From Membranipora membranacea (Eukaryota; Bryozoa; Gymnolaemata; Cheilostomatida; Membraniporidae), in assembly GCA_914767715.1 (NCBI GenBank), contig OU612073.1, forward strand, positions 24,180,001-24,244,000: a stretch of DNA of 64,000 nt, in the 5' to 3' direction. The translations under genes and the position numbers were made by a program. Shown piece after piece: positions 36,373-47,625 of this stretch. Below the pieces are notes generated by a model. That model saw only the letters and a program-made list of their open reading frames with translations, made no database searches and had not been told where the DNA came from. Numbering within the stretch: position 1 is the first letter of the stretch; every line of letters begins with the position of its first letter.

Positions 36373-38121
36373 TCAGCTGGGTTAACCTACCCAAGATGAT
36401 TGTATGATTATGGTTGCGAGTTTATATCTCGTTCTGTTTATATTGTATATGTTTTACTATCATGACGATGTCTCTCACCCGTGTTTTTGTCTATCTCTAG
36501 GTTCGATATCACCGTAACAGGACAGGTCGATCAGGATTAAATTACTTTGATGGTTGTCGGTTCAGAGGTAGAATAGTATAATTCGGTGAGTTGTATATTT
36601 ATATGAATTGAGCATTTGCCATTAACTAGTTGTTAGTGTACAACCCAAAGTGCGCCATTTAGAGTGTATCAATAACTACTGATGGTTTATTCGGCTGTCA
36701 AAGAGGCAATAATACATATATTCCCGATTTTAATGTTGAGTTCAACTTCCAGCTGCGTGGAAAAAGTGGGGTTTGATATATTAAAGGAAGTGAGGCAGAT
36801 GAGGTGAGAGAAGGCAGGCTCTTTCTCCCCTTGATACACCATATACTCAGCTCCTGACACAAAGGAGATACACCATATACTCAGCTCCTGACACAAAGGA
36901 GATACATTATATAGGCAACCTAGATCCTAGATATATATATTATTTATTAAGCTGTACTATACATCCTACCCACATCGGATGCCAAGCGAGAATAAGACGT
37001 CTCATTGATTGATATCTAGTTGTTAGTTGTCGAATCCTGCACTCATGTCGCTTCCACCCTTCCTGTTCTTTGCTCAAACTGGCTATCATTATTGAGGTTT
37101 ATCCCACCTTTATAAAAGGCGGGACAACTCTCTGTTCATCCGTAGGTGTAGAAGGCTACCTTCTCAGCATTATTTGCCCTGGAAACCTGATCTTGCTAGA
37201 ACCAATCTTTTATATCTGCTTTTGATGAGACTTTCTCCTGCTCACAAAGTTTAAATGCCACATTTGTTCAAGCAAGTTGAAGATTTCTTTCTCTAGAGAA
37301 TTCATATACGCCTAGAACATAATTTTTCTACTTCAGATATTAAATATTAGAATTTGGGCAACATACATGCAAAGATCTTATTGTATTTGCAATCACAATT
37401 AGCTGCACTGATTCCAACTTAGTCGTCACATCAGTATAATAATTATATTTTCCTTTGCTGTGCAGGTTTGTCTATTTAGCCGGGCTGGAAAATAGACCAC
37501 TCTGATGATATTGATAGATCAACAGCCAACCAGCCAGTTACCATTTTTGTCTATTGTATTGGTATTTTAAGCTTAAAAAAACTATTCACGCAGTGTCAGG
37601 TTGAAATATTGATTCGCATTCCTAGCATATCCCAATGTAAATAAGGTATAAAAAACAAGCTTCACTTTATGATGCGATAATGTAGCCTTGTCACACAGCC
37701 ACTGGTTTTTGTGGCCACGTGACGAGGCTAGCCCAATGATGTGATATAATGTGATAATAATGCAGGCCTAAAATAGCTCTTTCAACAATAAACCCGCTTT
37801 ATTTCATCCCTTGGGGATTTTTTCAGCATAATATATTATGTATGCAAAGGTGCTGCGATGAATTATAATCACATGCGGGACTAGGTGTGCTTCATAGCAT
37901 ATTCATGTTGCATACTAAGCTGGATCCATAGAGCACAATGATTTCTAGTAAGAATAGCCAAGAACCTAAACCTTATCTCTTGCATCCGATAAAAATTTGT
38001 GCTTGTGTTGAGATCTTCATACATGACACAGTCTCACTACCAGTAATATGAAAATTTAACGAAGGGTGGGTGCAATAGTTTGGGGTCATGGGGCTCAAAT
38101 TATTGCCTAGACAATGTGTGA
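36373..38121. other. non-coding stretch
   Basis: No exon was recognised. It contains an imperfect direct duplication of cacaaaggagatacaccatatactcagctcctga at about 36832-36900 and scattered A/T-rich repeats. Confidence 0.4.
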
Positions 38122-38231
38122 GCCGTCTCACTGCCGTCTCACTGCCGTCTCACTGCCGTCTCACTGCCGTCTCACTGCCGTCTCACTGCCGTCTCACTGC
38201 CGTCTCACTGCCGTCTCACTGCCGTCTCACT
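38122..38231. repeat. 11-bp minisatellite, 10 perfect copies
   Basis: Unit gccgtctcact, ten identical copies without a substitution. Confidence 0.97.
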
Positions 38232-39990
38232 GCCCTATCCTGGACTCATGCTGCATGAGCTAACCCTAACCAAAGGATTGTTGAGATGAGCTGAGATTGG
38301 CATACTCCTTGACAAAAGACATAATACTCTAAACGATAGATAATGTGATCACAGTTTATAATATCCTATTCTTTTAAGGGGACAAAGCTACATGGGTGAG
38401 ACGATGGGGGAGATATTAACATGAGATATATTGAGTTTGAACTAGCCTTTTAATTGTGATATAAACTACACAGCGAGCAAATGGTATTCTAGCTTGTTAG
38501 CTGATCAAGCATCAAATGTCACATTTTATTCTTAGCGTTGGCAGCTACCTGTTTACTGCAGTTGAGTTAGTAGGACTTCAGAATGAACCTGACACCAGTT
38601 TGATGTTGACAAAAATACTTGAATTGCGCACCTTTCTATTGATTACATTCATAACACATGATAACATCCCCGGCCTGACAGGGAAGTCCCCTCGGCAATT
38701 CAAAGTCTCGTAATATTAACATTTCACATGAATTCATTTATTATCACTGCACATACTGATTTGTTTGCAAATTTGATGGCATTTGCTTTTTGTATTCACA
38801 AGAATTGTTGATTTGGGATTCAGTGACTATAATGGCAAAAAGACTAGAATTGTCTTTCTATTATTTTTCATCAATTATTTACATCTAGGTTTCAGTTGTC
38901 CCAAGTTAACTTCATTGGCAAACAAAAGTCTTTGTTGAGTGGTATATAGAAGAAAATGAAACAAAGATCGGTGTGGTATTTGACATAAGATTACGCCTCT
39001 TGAAATAGAACAGCCCCCACTAAAGGAAGCTTTTAACATTTTTGTTTTAAAATTCATTGTCTAAACATCTTTGATGTGCGTTCATAGAAATAGCCCAGCT
39101 AAAAAATTAACTACCAGGCTATTTTCTGTATCACCCCTGACAACAAGCATTGTGAATAAACACCCCAGCGTCAGCTACAATAATACATGATTGTAGCTGA
39201 CGTTGGGGTGTTTATATCTATATCTATATCTATATTTACTTCATATTTACCCATTGTAGAAATGATTTTGACCGACTGCTTGTTTTAATAATTGTATTTG
39301 TTAGTTTGACTATTTTATATCAAGAGTAGATTTTATGTTAAAAAACTCTCTATATTAAAGGATATTAAGGATATTCTATTGATTAATGCATCGTTTTCTG
39401 TTGTGGCTTACTGCTGACACTTCAAATCAACTTGTGTTCATCAATATAAACAAAACTGAAGGGCAGTTTCTCTCTGTCATATTGTTGCTGTAGAAAAGGT
39501 GGCTCCGTGTCCGAAATGCAAGATCGTTAATAAAAAATAAAAACAAACAAAGAATTCAGGAGTGAAATATATTATTATCATAATATCCTCTAAATTTTGT
39601 TTTCAGTAGCCATACAGAACAACAACTGTGAAGGATGGGAAATTAGTCCAGATGATTGTTTAGTTTGCTGTGGTCAGCTAAAGAAAAGGCATCTTTTTAA
39701 AGTCATCCATTGCATAGTAATCATATGACCCAATTATTTTTGGGCTCACCTGTATTTTTATGCAAAATCATTATCATTGCCATTAAATTTTAAAACCATT
39801 CTGTAGCACAACCAATGAGATCCCATCAGTACAACAAACATTGTGGGATATTTTGCTATGCATACAGTGTAATATTAGACTCATGTATGCATTACATGCA
39901 CCGCCCATTACCCTAATGCCTAGTGTTAGATTATTGGGCGCTGTGCTGCTATAGTCTCCAGTATCGTTATTTACTGGCGTGGAATTTAGT
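38232..39990. other. non-coding stretch upstream of PLAC8 gene C
   Basis: No gene recognised. It includes the hairpin at 39158-39213 and a tatatc microsatellite at about 39214-39235. Confidence 0.4.
39158..39213. repeat. 24-bp-arm hairpin
   Basis: Arms 39158-39181 and 39190-39213 (aaacaccccag.. and ..ttggggtgttt) are inverted with one mismatch and an 8-base loop. Probably a small foldback relic. Confidence 0.9.
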
Positions 39991-40051
39991 GGAGGATCTA
40001 CAAGCAGCTTTATCTCTTTTCCCAAAAACTCCCTCATATATAGCAATCAAA

Positions 40052-43000
40052 AGTAAGTTGCAGTTTTAATACTTCTGAGAATACTTTTCTATGTAAGGAT
40101 TAATGCTGATTATAAGAAGACCCCTTGGTAAAATTACAGATCACAGATTATGATTAGAGTTATCTTCCTGCAGTCCTGGGCTTAGATTGGGTGTGACGGA
40201 CGGCAGAGATTGTGAGTGACATCAATCTGTTAGGGGAAGCTGGTTGGCCAGGATCATACTTTAGTTTGTTTTGCTGTTTTATCATCTCAGGATGCTCTTT
40301 ATATGTTTTAGTGGCTGCCGCACCACCAGGTTATAATATGCCAGTTCAGTACCAGGGAGACTACAAGGGACAGCAACCCCCACCGGGTGATTATGTGACC
40401 ACCCAACCATACACAGTCGGTCCGCCTCCTGCAGGGTATATGGCCGGCCCACCACAGGTTGGTTATGCTGCCGGCGCTCCCACCACTGTCGTCATGGTGA
40501 CTGGAGGTGGACAGGGTAACTATAGGGCTGCTCCGCAGAACCAGAGAGAGTGGACTACTGGATTATGCGACTGCTGTGCTGACATGAAAACTTGTAAGTC
40601 TAGAGTTTGAGAAAATAGCCACAAGTATGATTGTTAGGAGGATGTTTCATAGCCTGATGAATGCCTTTGATCATTAAATAACATTTTGCATACCGATAGC
40701 GTGTCAACACTGCTGACATCAACGGGATTTATTTGTTGCAATTGTACCTCCCCACACCTAGTTTAAGTGTTTAAACTGTGTCGGGATAGCTGTTAGGACG
40801 CAGTTGCATTAGTCTAGATAACAGTCCACAACAAATTTTTGGATATTCATTTGGCTTTCAAGGAACACTAGGGATAACTGGCCCAAAACTTTCATCATTA
40901 ATATATTATCACACAACAGATCACTCCATGAAATATAATAAAACAGGTTTTTTGATGACTTAAGATCGAGTGCAATATTTACTGTTCCTAGGAAGCCCTG
41001 CCAACAGTGCAATGCAAACATTAGTTTGATTGTTTGACCTTTGGCTAGAGTTTCTGCACACATTGCGATGATGTTGTGAATACCTGAGCTGATGATAAAA
41101 AAAAAGGCGTGTTAGCTTCCTCCTTTATGGTGCCAGCTTTATACTAAAATATATTGATTTGTTAGCTTCAATGTCTGGAATGCATTTTGAGGACCATCTG
41201 ATCTGATCACCTTCAACCAGCCCCCACGATGATTCAACAGCAGGAATCTGTGACCTTCTATCCCAAAGGAGTACTCAAACAATTAGTTAATTTAGACCCA
41301 CGTAAAGGTGCGGGACCAGACAACATGTCCCCTGCACTGCTTAAGTTCTTAGCACCCTATATTTACAAACAGCTAACCTGTGTATTCCAGTATTCCTACG
41401 ACAAAGCAGTAGCCCCCTAAGGACTGGCTTAATGCACATATAATTCCAGTCTATAAAAAAGGTAAACGATCTGACCCCCTTAATTACCGACCAAGGCCTT
41501 CGATGTTGTACCTCACCCTAAATTAATTGCAAAACTGACCTCAATTGGAATCAACCCTACCACGGTCCGCTGGATTCAATCCTGGCTGCAGGATAGTAAG
41601 TTGTCAGTATCAGTGAATAAAACACTGTCTGCTACACGCCTCGTCACCTCAGGAGTCCCCCAAGGAAGCGTCCTAGGCCCTCTACTGTTTCTTATATTCA
41701 TAAACGATATGCCTGACTGTATAACTTCAAGTTCCTTAAAATTGTATGCTGACGATTCCCTACTATACCACCCAATTACTAACCCCTCAGACCTGATTAA
41801 ACTTCAAAATGACCTCGATTCAATCCAAGCTTGGGCTGATTGTTCACAAATGAAGTTTAATATTTCAAAGTGTGAACAGATGAGAATCTCTAGAAATACA
41901 ACTCAAGTCCCACCAGTGACCTACACCATGGATAACTCCCAACTTAAAAACGTAACTGGAATCAAATATCTCGGTCTCACAATTGACAACAGCCTCAGCT
42001 TCTCTGACCACATAATTCACGTGTGTCAGAAAGGAACCAAATCTCTGTACATGCTAATGCGTAGCTTAAAGAAGGCAAGACGCAAAACACGTTATTTATC
42101 CTATGTTACCATATGTCGTCCCATTCTTGAATATGCCTCGCATATATGGTCCCCCCACAAAGGAAAATTAATAGATCGATTAGAATCCATAAATCGTAAA
42201 GCCTTCAGATGGGTATACGGCTTCAGAAAGTATGAAAGAATATCAAATGCTATGCTGGCTAGAAACTGGCACACCCTAGCAACCCGTCGAAATCTAATCG
42301 ACAAAAATCTTCTAAACCGTATAGCTGGCGGCAAGGCTGCAGTAGACCCCAGGAGGTTCCTACCTCTATTCAGCAATACCCATAACACCCGGCATGGATC
42401 AATCCAGTCGGGTGTTAATACCAATGTAGCTAGGTTTGCTTATAAGCATCGCATGCTATCTAACAATGTCTTCTAATCTGCATCCTTATTTTCTCCATTC
42501 TACTAAATATGTATCAATATGTATTATAAATATTGTATGAACAAGCTAATTAGATACCTTACTTAAATCTGTACTACGCCCACTGACGTCTATCGACCTA
42601 GCCCTGCATTGTGGATCCCCGCGGGTCCGGGGACTTGTGCCCCCGGCTGGCGTGTGCAGGTTGCACTGCGCCTCGTGGAACCTCATTTGGTTACCCTCCA
42701 TCCTAGCGATGGTGGGTGCACCCTGGTGGGTGGGTGGGATGGACAACACATGTCTCACACAAGCATTTCATTTATTCAATCTAACCCTTTGCTGACCATA
42801 TACCTTATAACATTATAACACCGCTGCTCTCACCTAAAGCCTACGTTGCTCAGAGTCTCGATATCTGACAATCATATTTGACAATAGAACATTATTCAGT
42901 TGCCATAACCTAAACACTTCCCGAAACATTCAAAAAAATATTTCTATACAGTTACAGTACCGATCACTACAATCGACACAATACTGTAATCTCGATAGAG

Positions 43001-46000
43001 GAGCCCCTACACTCCGAGTGAGATTAGAAAGGAATGGAATGGGATCTGATCTGATCTAAGAGTAGTTTTTAATATCATTCATATATTGCTGTTCACTTGC
43101 ACACTCGTTCATCATTGGCTGTCCTTCGTATCCGAAGATGACTTCTTGTGAACCATGTCTCTCCGTTGGCATCTGCTTCTGCTGAGGGATTGCCAGCTAC
43201 CAACAGGAATCTTTTTATCTTTGAGGTTTCTCTTCACCGTGTCCTTGAACCTCAGCCTGGGTCTGCCAATACCACGTGCACCTTCTTTAAGCGGAGAGTA
43301 CAGGATTTGTTTGGGTAGTCTGGAGTCATCCATCATGTGTATATGACCCGCCCATCTCAAGTTTCTCTGAATTAGGAGTTCATACATGCTGGGTAGATTT
43401 GCTTGAGTAAGGATGTCGGCATTTGAGATGAAGTCCCACCATTTGACATTTTGTCGCAGGTGTCTTATCATATAGGTGTAAGTTTATGTGCCACCAGCTT
43501 GTACACTGGCCAAGCCTCCGCGCCATACAGAAGGGAAGAGAGGACAACTGCTCTGTATACCAAGCATTTTGTTTTGAACGTAAGGTCCTTGTTGTGCCAG
43601 ACCTTTTCCTTCAGCCTGCCATATGAGGTTGAGGCATTTGACATCCTTGTGTTGAGCTCCTCATCCATCTTGTTGTTGTTCATGACAGTAGATCCGAGGT
43701 ACTTACACTTATGAACACTGGCTAGCTATTCGTTATTGATGTATATAGACTGACCTTCATCATCACTCCCGGGGGCTGGTTGGTACAGCATCTCCGTTTT
43801 CTTAATGTTTATCTTGAGACTGAAGGCCTGTGCAGACCTGGCGAATCTGCTGACAATCTCCTGTGCATCATCATGGTTGTGAGCAATAAAGGCAGTATCA
43901 TCAGCAAACATAAATTCTCTTACCAGGACTCTTCTAGATCTTGTTGTATAGACTTGTACTGGTTCACATTGAACAAATCTGCTCCAGGCCTGCTCTGAAT
44001 CCATACACTCTTGTTGCAGTCGTTAAAGGCATGGTGCAAAACAACTGACCGGAATATGGAGAAGAGAGTGGGAGCCAGTACACATCTTGTTTGCCGCCGT
44101 TGTTGACTTGAAATTGACTTGACAGCTCACCCTTCAGTTTAACTGAGGCTTTCATGCCGGTATGTAAAGCGCTGATAAGATTAGTAAAGTGATCTGGAAA
44201 TCCCAGCTGTATGTGACACTGTGAGATAACTTCACAGCTTACTTCAGAGCTCAGGAGAGACAAGGAGAAGGAGGAGCAGAAGCTGTGAGATAACTTCACA
44301 GCTTACTTTGGATGACTCAGGAGAGTCAAGGAGAAGGAGGAGCATAAGCTGTGAGATAACTTCACAGCTTACTTCGGATGACTCAGGAGAGTCAAGGAGA
44401 AGGAGGAGCAGAAGCTGTGAGATCTCAAGTTCTCACAGCTCAGGCTCAGGAGATTTCGGATTTCGGATCCGATAGCCCTCAACAGGATTGTGCCAAAATC
44501 TGCGGAATACTGGCAATTAAAGGGCAACCAAGGTTTCGTAGCAATGCATTAATGGGTAGCAAATAATGTGCTAGGCAGCATCAGCTTTGTGCATTACGCG
44601 ATGCAAAACCCAAAGTAGTTGCTGGGTAACACTTCAGTTTAGGGAAGGTTCCAAGACTTTGCTGTAATAATTATAGAGCATAGGCTAAATAATAACAGGA
44701 ACAGGAAACTGCTATGTGGTATTCTCTTTTAGCTGAGTTTGAGTACCTGATGGAAGAAATGTTTCACAAGAATTCTGGCTGAATAATCATCCGAATTATA
44801 TTTTGTCTTTTTCCTCATGCAGAAGGTGCAATCTGCTATTAATCAATGGCCATCAATGAGAAGTTGTTTGAAACCTTGGTTGCCCTTTAACAACCACACA
44901 CTGGTTGATACTAACTGAAATGCTTCTCCCATAAGCCCAGGCAACATTTGAACAATTAAGCTAATTGCGTCAATGAAATCCAGTTCTCAGTTTACAGTTC
45001 AGCAAAGGCACAGTGACATTCCTGCTTGAGTGTGAGCCCATAATTATTTATCTGCTTTGAGTATTTAGTTGTCTCCAGTCTTTAGTGCCGCAGGAGTTGT
45101 GGGTTCGAATCCCACTGGGGGAGCTTTCATTGTTGATTGTTCCAGCCCCCAGCACCCTCGGGTGTATACCTCTTCTGGTCTGTTTTGTTGACTGATATAC
45201 ATTATATTTTATAAATATTATGTGTAAACATATATATAATATGAAGGTATATGATATCATAGTGTATTATATTTAAACTTCATAGGAAATTAGCGTAACT
45301 TAATTGACATTATTCCTGAACTTATACACTATTGAAGGTCTGTGTGGATACTTCTGCTTACCGTGCCTAGCATGCTCAGTTGCCTCCCGGCTCGGAGAGA
45401 ACGGATGCTGTGTTGGATGCTGCTTAGCTCCAGTTACCTGGATGGCTATGAGGACCAAACTGAGGACCATGTACGGTATCAATGTAAGTACTCTTGCGGA
45501 TTAAGGAACGGGACACTGGTCTTGAGGCTATAAATGCAGATTTAGGGACAAGGACATTGGTCCTGAGGCTATAGAAGAAGATTTTTACACAGAGTGTTAA
45601 ACCTTTAAAAGATGATAGGAAAAATAATTTAAAAGAGTAAACATCTATTCTTTGTAAGATATGATGTCCTGGTTAGCATATGACAGTAACAACATGTTTT
45701 TGCGTAATTCGGTTCTGCAGTTGGTGGCTGCCCTGGGCTTCAGTCGTGCAGATCGTCGATATTCAAAAACTAAATCCAAAATAATGAACGATGATGAAAT
45801 GATTGGCTTTACAAGACATAATATATCACAGAACTCAAAGACTACATAGACTACCTACTGAGATACATCACTTGTACAAAATTCATCCTTCCATCCATGA
45901 GGAGTAGGAGGTGGCAGAGTTGGTTAGAGTGCAGGTGCTTCAGGGCGCAAGTTGGCCTCAAGGTGTGCTCCTATTTGCCTACAAACAGTACAATCTGCAA

Positions 46001-46217
46001 CTGCAGCCTAACTCTCAATACATCTACATCGGGATGCGGCGTGTGATAAGACCCACTGATTTTTTATTTTCAATAACACCAACCTATCCTGTATATCAAC
46101 TGCTATGTTGTGTTTATATTTCAGGGATCTATATGTAATGATTACTGTGCGGTGGAGTGCTGTACTAACTGTGCCATGTGCCAGATGGATAGGGAGCTCA
46201 ACAATGTCGGGCTTTAA
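40052..46217 (+). CDS. PLAC8-family protein with PGY-rich N-terminus, gene C
   Basis: A candidate 5' UTR exon ends at 40052 (..CAAAA|GTAAGT). Coding exons are 40312-40593, 45338-45483 and 46125-46217 (TAA). The first begins TG-GCT-GCC after TTTTAG, so the ATG is completed by the A of the UTR exon. The product is about 173 residues. A roughly 80-residue N-terminus rich in Pro, Gly, Tyr and Gln (GYMAGPPQVGYAAGAP) precedes the PLAC8 domain: WTTGLCDCCADMKTC, CLPCLACSVASRLGENGCC, RTKLRTMYGIN, then CNDYCAVECCTNCAMCQMD. Such XYPPX-like tails occur in other PLAC8/cornifelin and scramblase-type membrane-associated proteins. Intron 1 of the coding region is 4.7 kb and holds two LINEs; in paralogues D and E it is 0.4-0.5 kb. 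It is therefore possible that the first exon and the rest belong to different damaged copies. Candidate AATAAA at about 46785. Confidence 0.85.
41200..42540 (+). mobile_element. decayed LINE: RT and C-terminal region
   Basis: A plus-strand LINE fragment inside intron 1 of gene C. It starts in the RT N-terminus (PRKGAGPDNMSPALLKFL), has a stop at 41418, continues with HIIPVYKKGKRSDPLNYRP, and then joins KAFDVVPHPKL at about 41491. The roughly 100 residues normally between these blocks are missing, including most of the finger region. The remainder is one long frame (41601-42476): GVPQGSVLGPLLF, LYADDSLLY, KYLGLTID, RPILEYASHIWSPH, and a C-terminal HNTRHGS..ARFAYKHRMLSNNVF block. Endonuclease and ORF1 are absent. 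CR1/Jockey-like. Confidence 0.88.
43112..44230 (-). mobile_element. second LINE fragment in gene C intron, opposite strand
   Basis: Minus-strand RT remains in several frames: FPDHFTNLISALHTGMKASV (44190-44130), a shift, then IQSRPGADLFN, FMFADDTAF (motif C, at about 43910), KINIKKTEMLY, KYLGSTV, SLLYGAEAW, a shift near 43470, then NLRWAGHIHMMDDSRLPKQ and GIGRPRLRFKD, stop at 43112. The last motifs are typical of a different LINE branch from the neighbour at 41.2-42.5 kb. At least three frameshifts or stops make it inactive. Confidence 0.85.
44219..44427. repeat. 66-bp tandem repeat, 3 copies
   Basis: gtgagataac recurs at 44221, 44285 and 44351, and a partial gtgagatctc at 44417 (periods 64, 66, 66). 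Each unit contains the hairpin aagctgtga-gataac-ttcacagctt and a purine-rich gtcaaggagaaggaggagca. It abuts the 5' end of the LINE fragment. Confidence 0.92.
45080..45180 (+). mobile_element. tRNA-derived SINE fragment
   Basis: Contains a pol III B-box-like stretch (gtgggttcgaatcccact) followed by a gcacc-ctcgggtgtatacc tail. The equivalent intron of gene D (near 51395) runs straight from tagttgtctc to tctgttttttt and lacks it, which marks an insertion in C after the C/D duplication. Confidence 0.7.
45498..45579. repeat. 41-bp intronic minisatellite, 2 copies (gene C)
   Basis: Two units of ggattta/aggga..acactggtc.tgaggctataga.gca directly after exon 2 of gene C. Five units occupy the same place in gene D. 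Confidence 0.88.
45907..46055 (+). mobile_element. tRNA-derived SINE, copy in gene C
   Basis: A-box-like head ggtggcagagttggttagag, then caaggtgtgctcctatttgcc. The B-box part is deleted compared with the fuller copy at 47398. The same insertion exists at 52296-52445 in gene D, so it predates that duplication. Confidence 0.7.
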
Positions 46218-46519
46218 ACTATACTCCAACAATCTCATCCACTTCAGGCTCACAAGCGGGACACACTACTTGGCTGCGCTCAATAGAATATATTATATTC
46301 AAATCAAAAGTCTTTGACTGCGAATCTTCTTTGAATATCTCTCTATCTCATGTTTGCTGTGAATTTAGATAAAAGATATTAGTAACCCGATATTAAGGCC
46401 TTCGTCTTTCAAAATGTTCTAGTGATGTATCAGATACTTATGGTATCATTGTTAATGTTATAATGATTTGACCTATACTTCAGTCTCGCTGTACCTTTCT
46501 GTGCTCCTCCTTGCAGAAC

Positions 46520-46565
46520 ATTGCAATCAGGGAGGGTGGGATATCCCACCCTCCCTGATTGCAAT
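46520..46565. repeat. perfect 46-bp palindrome in the gene C 3' flank
   Basis: attgcaatcagggagggtgg and its exact reverse complement meet with no spacer (23-bp arms). It lies about 300 bp after the gene C stop codon. The equivalent place in gene D lacks it. A related ccaccctccctgg tract occurs near 55700 in gene E. Confidence 0.93.
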
Positions 46566-47205
46566 AGATTAAGTTTCCATTGTTAATTTGGAGTTATGTG
46601 TTCATACTTCAGCTGTCAGTATGACACCTTTTTATAAATGCCTTTATCTTTTGAGCATTTAGGGTGAGATATCAAACGTTATTGAGCCATTAAGAATCTG
46701 GTCTTTCTCTACTACAGGCTGTGAAAGTCTATTTTCTGTGTCCATCATAATGATGCTCAAATATTTTTCTTGAAATAATACACAAATAAATCCACCTCTT
46801 TAACCCTATTATTAGTATAAGCCCCTCACTGCGTTTCTGTGATAATTTTGAGGTTGAGCTGAGGCTATTTTCGGAGTTCTTCGGCTGAGGCCGAGCGGTA
46901 GGGGGAAGCCCAGGTTCAATTTTCGGTAGCGGCAGATTGTTTTTGATGTTCTTTCCTCAGCTCTATCATGGGAATAACTGCATATTTTGAGGTCGAGCAA
47001 AGAGGTGACAACTTAGCTCGATTAACTCGACCTCAAAATTCACATGGAAACATGGTGCTTATAGGTGTGAAGTGATTACTCATGTGAGCACTTCGGCATG
47101 ACAGTAAAAATAAAGACTCCCAACCGAGGATAAATCCATAGAAAATTATCAATATGCATATGGAAGGGATGAGACACAGGTGTAGATCACTAACCACAAA
47201 CAGGC

Positions 47206-47355
47206 CTCCTGCCCCCTTCTCTCCTGCCCCCTCCCTCCTGCCCCCTCCTCCCCCTCCCCCTACCCCTTCTCTCCTGCCCCCTCCCTCCTGCCCCCTCCTC
47301 CCCCTCCCCCTACCCCTTCTCTCCTGCCCCCTCCCTCCTGCCCCCTCCCTCCTGT
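47206..47355. repeat. C-rich minisatellite
   Basis: Composite repeat of cctcctgcccc, ccttctctcctgcccc and cctccccctacccc units, about 2.5 higher-order copies. A shorter version occupies the paralogous position in the gene D 3' flank at 53297-53355. Confidence 0.9.
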
Positions 47356-47397
47356 GCAGCCTCACCAGAACAATCCTGCACACTCACGCAGATCATA

Positions 47398-47625
47398 GGA
47401 GGTGGCTCAGTTAGTTAGAGCGCCGGACTTCAGCACGCAAGTCTTCAAGGTTGTGGGTTTGAGTCCCACTGCAGTCCATTGACTACTGGAGATTGTTGGA
47501 CCCCAGGTGTGCTCCAACTTGCCTAGAAACTGAGAGTAAATTAGCATTCCATTATTTTGTCGGATATTCGACCCACTCAAGGCAGAATACCCAATCAGAA
47601 CAGACACTCCTCTTTTATTCATCAT
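47398..47625 (+). mobile_element. tRNA-derived SINE, fuller copy
   Basis: Head ggaggtggctcagttagtta gives an A box, and gttgtgggtttgagtcccac a B box; the non-tRNA body ccaggtgtgctccaacttgcc matches the copies in genes C and D. No proper anticodon arm is present, so it is a SINE and not a tRNA gene. Confidence 0.72.

Noticed and set aside
47033-47383. Gly/Arg-rich 116-codon ORF on the minus strand
   Set aside because: It is the complement of the C-rich minisatellite; its flanks are duplicated non-coding DNA.
47398-47480. tRNA gene
   Set aside because: A and B boxes are present but no anticodon stem or acceptor pairing; the attached body matches other SINE copies.
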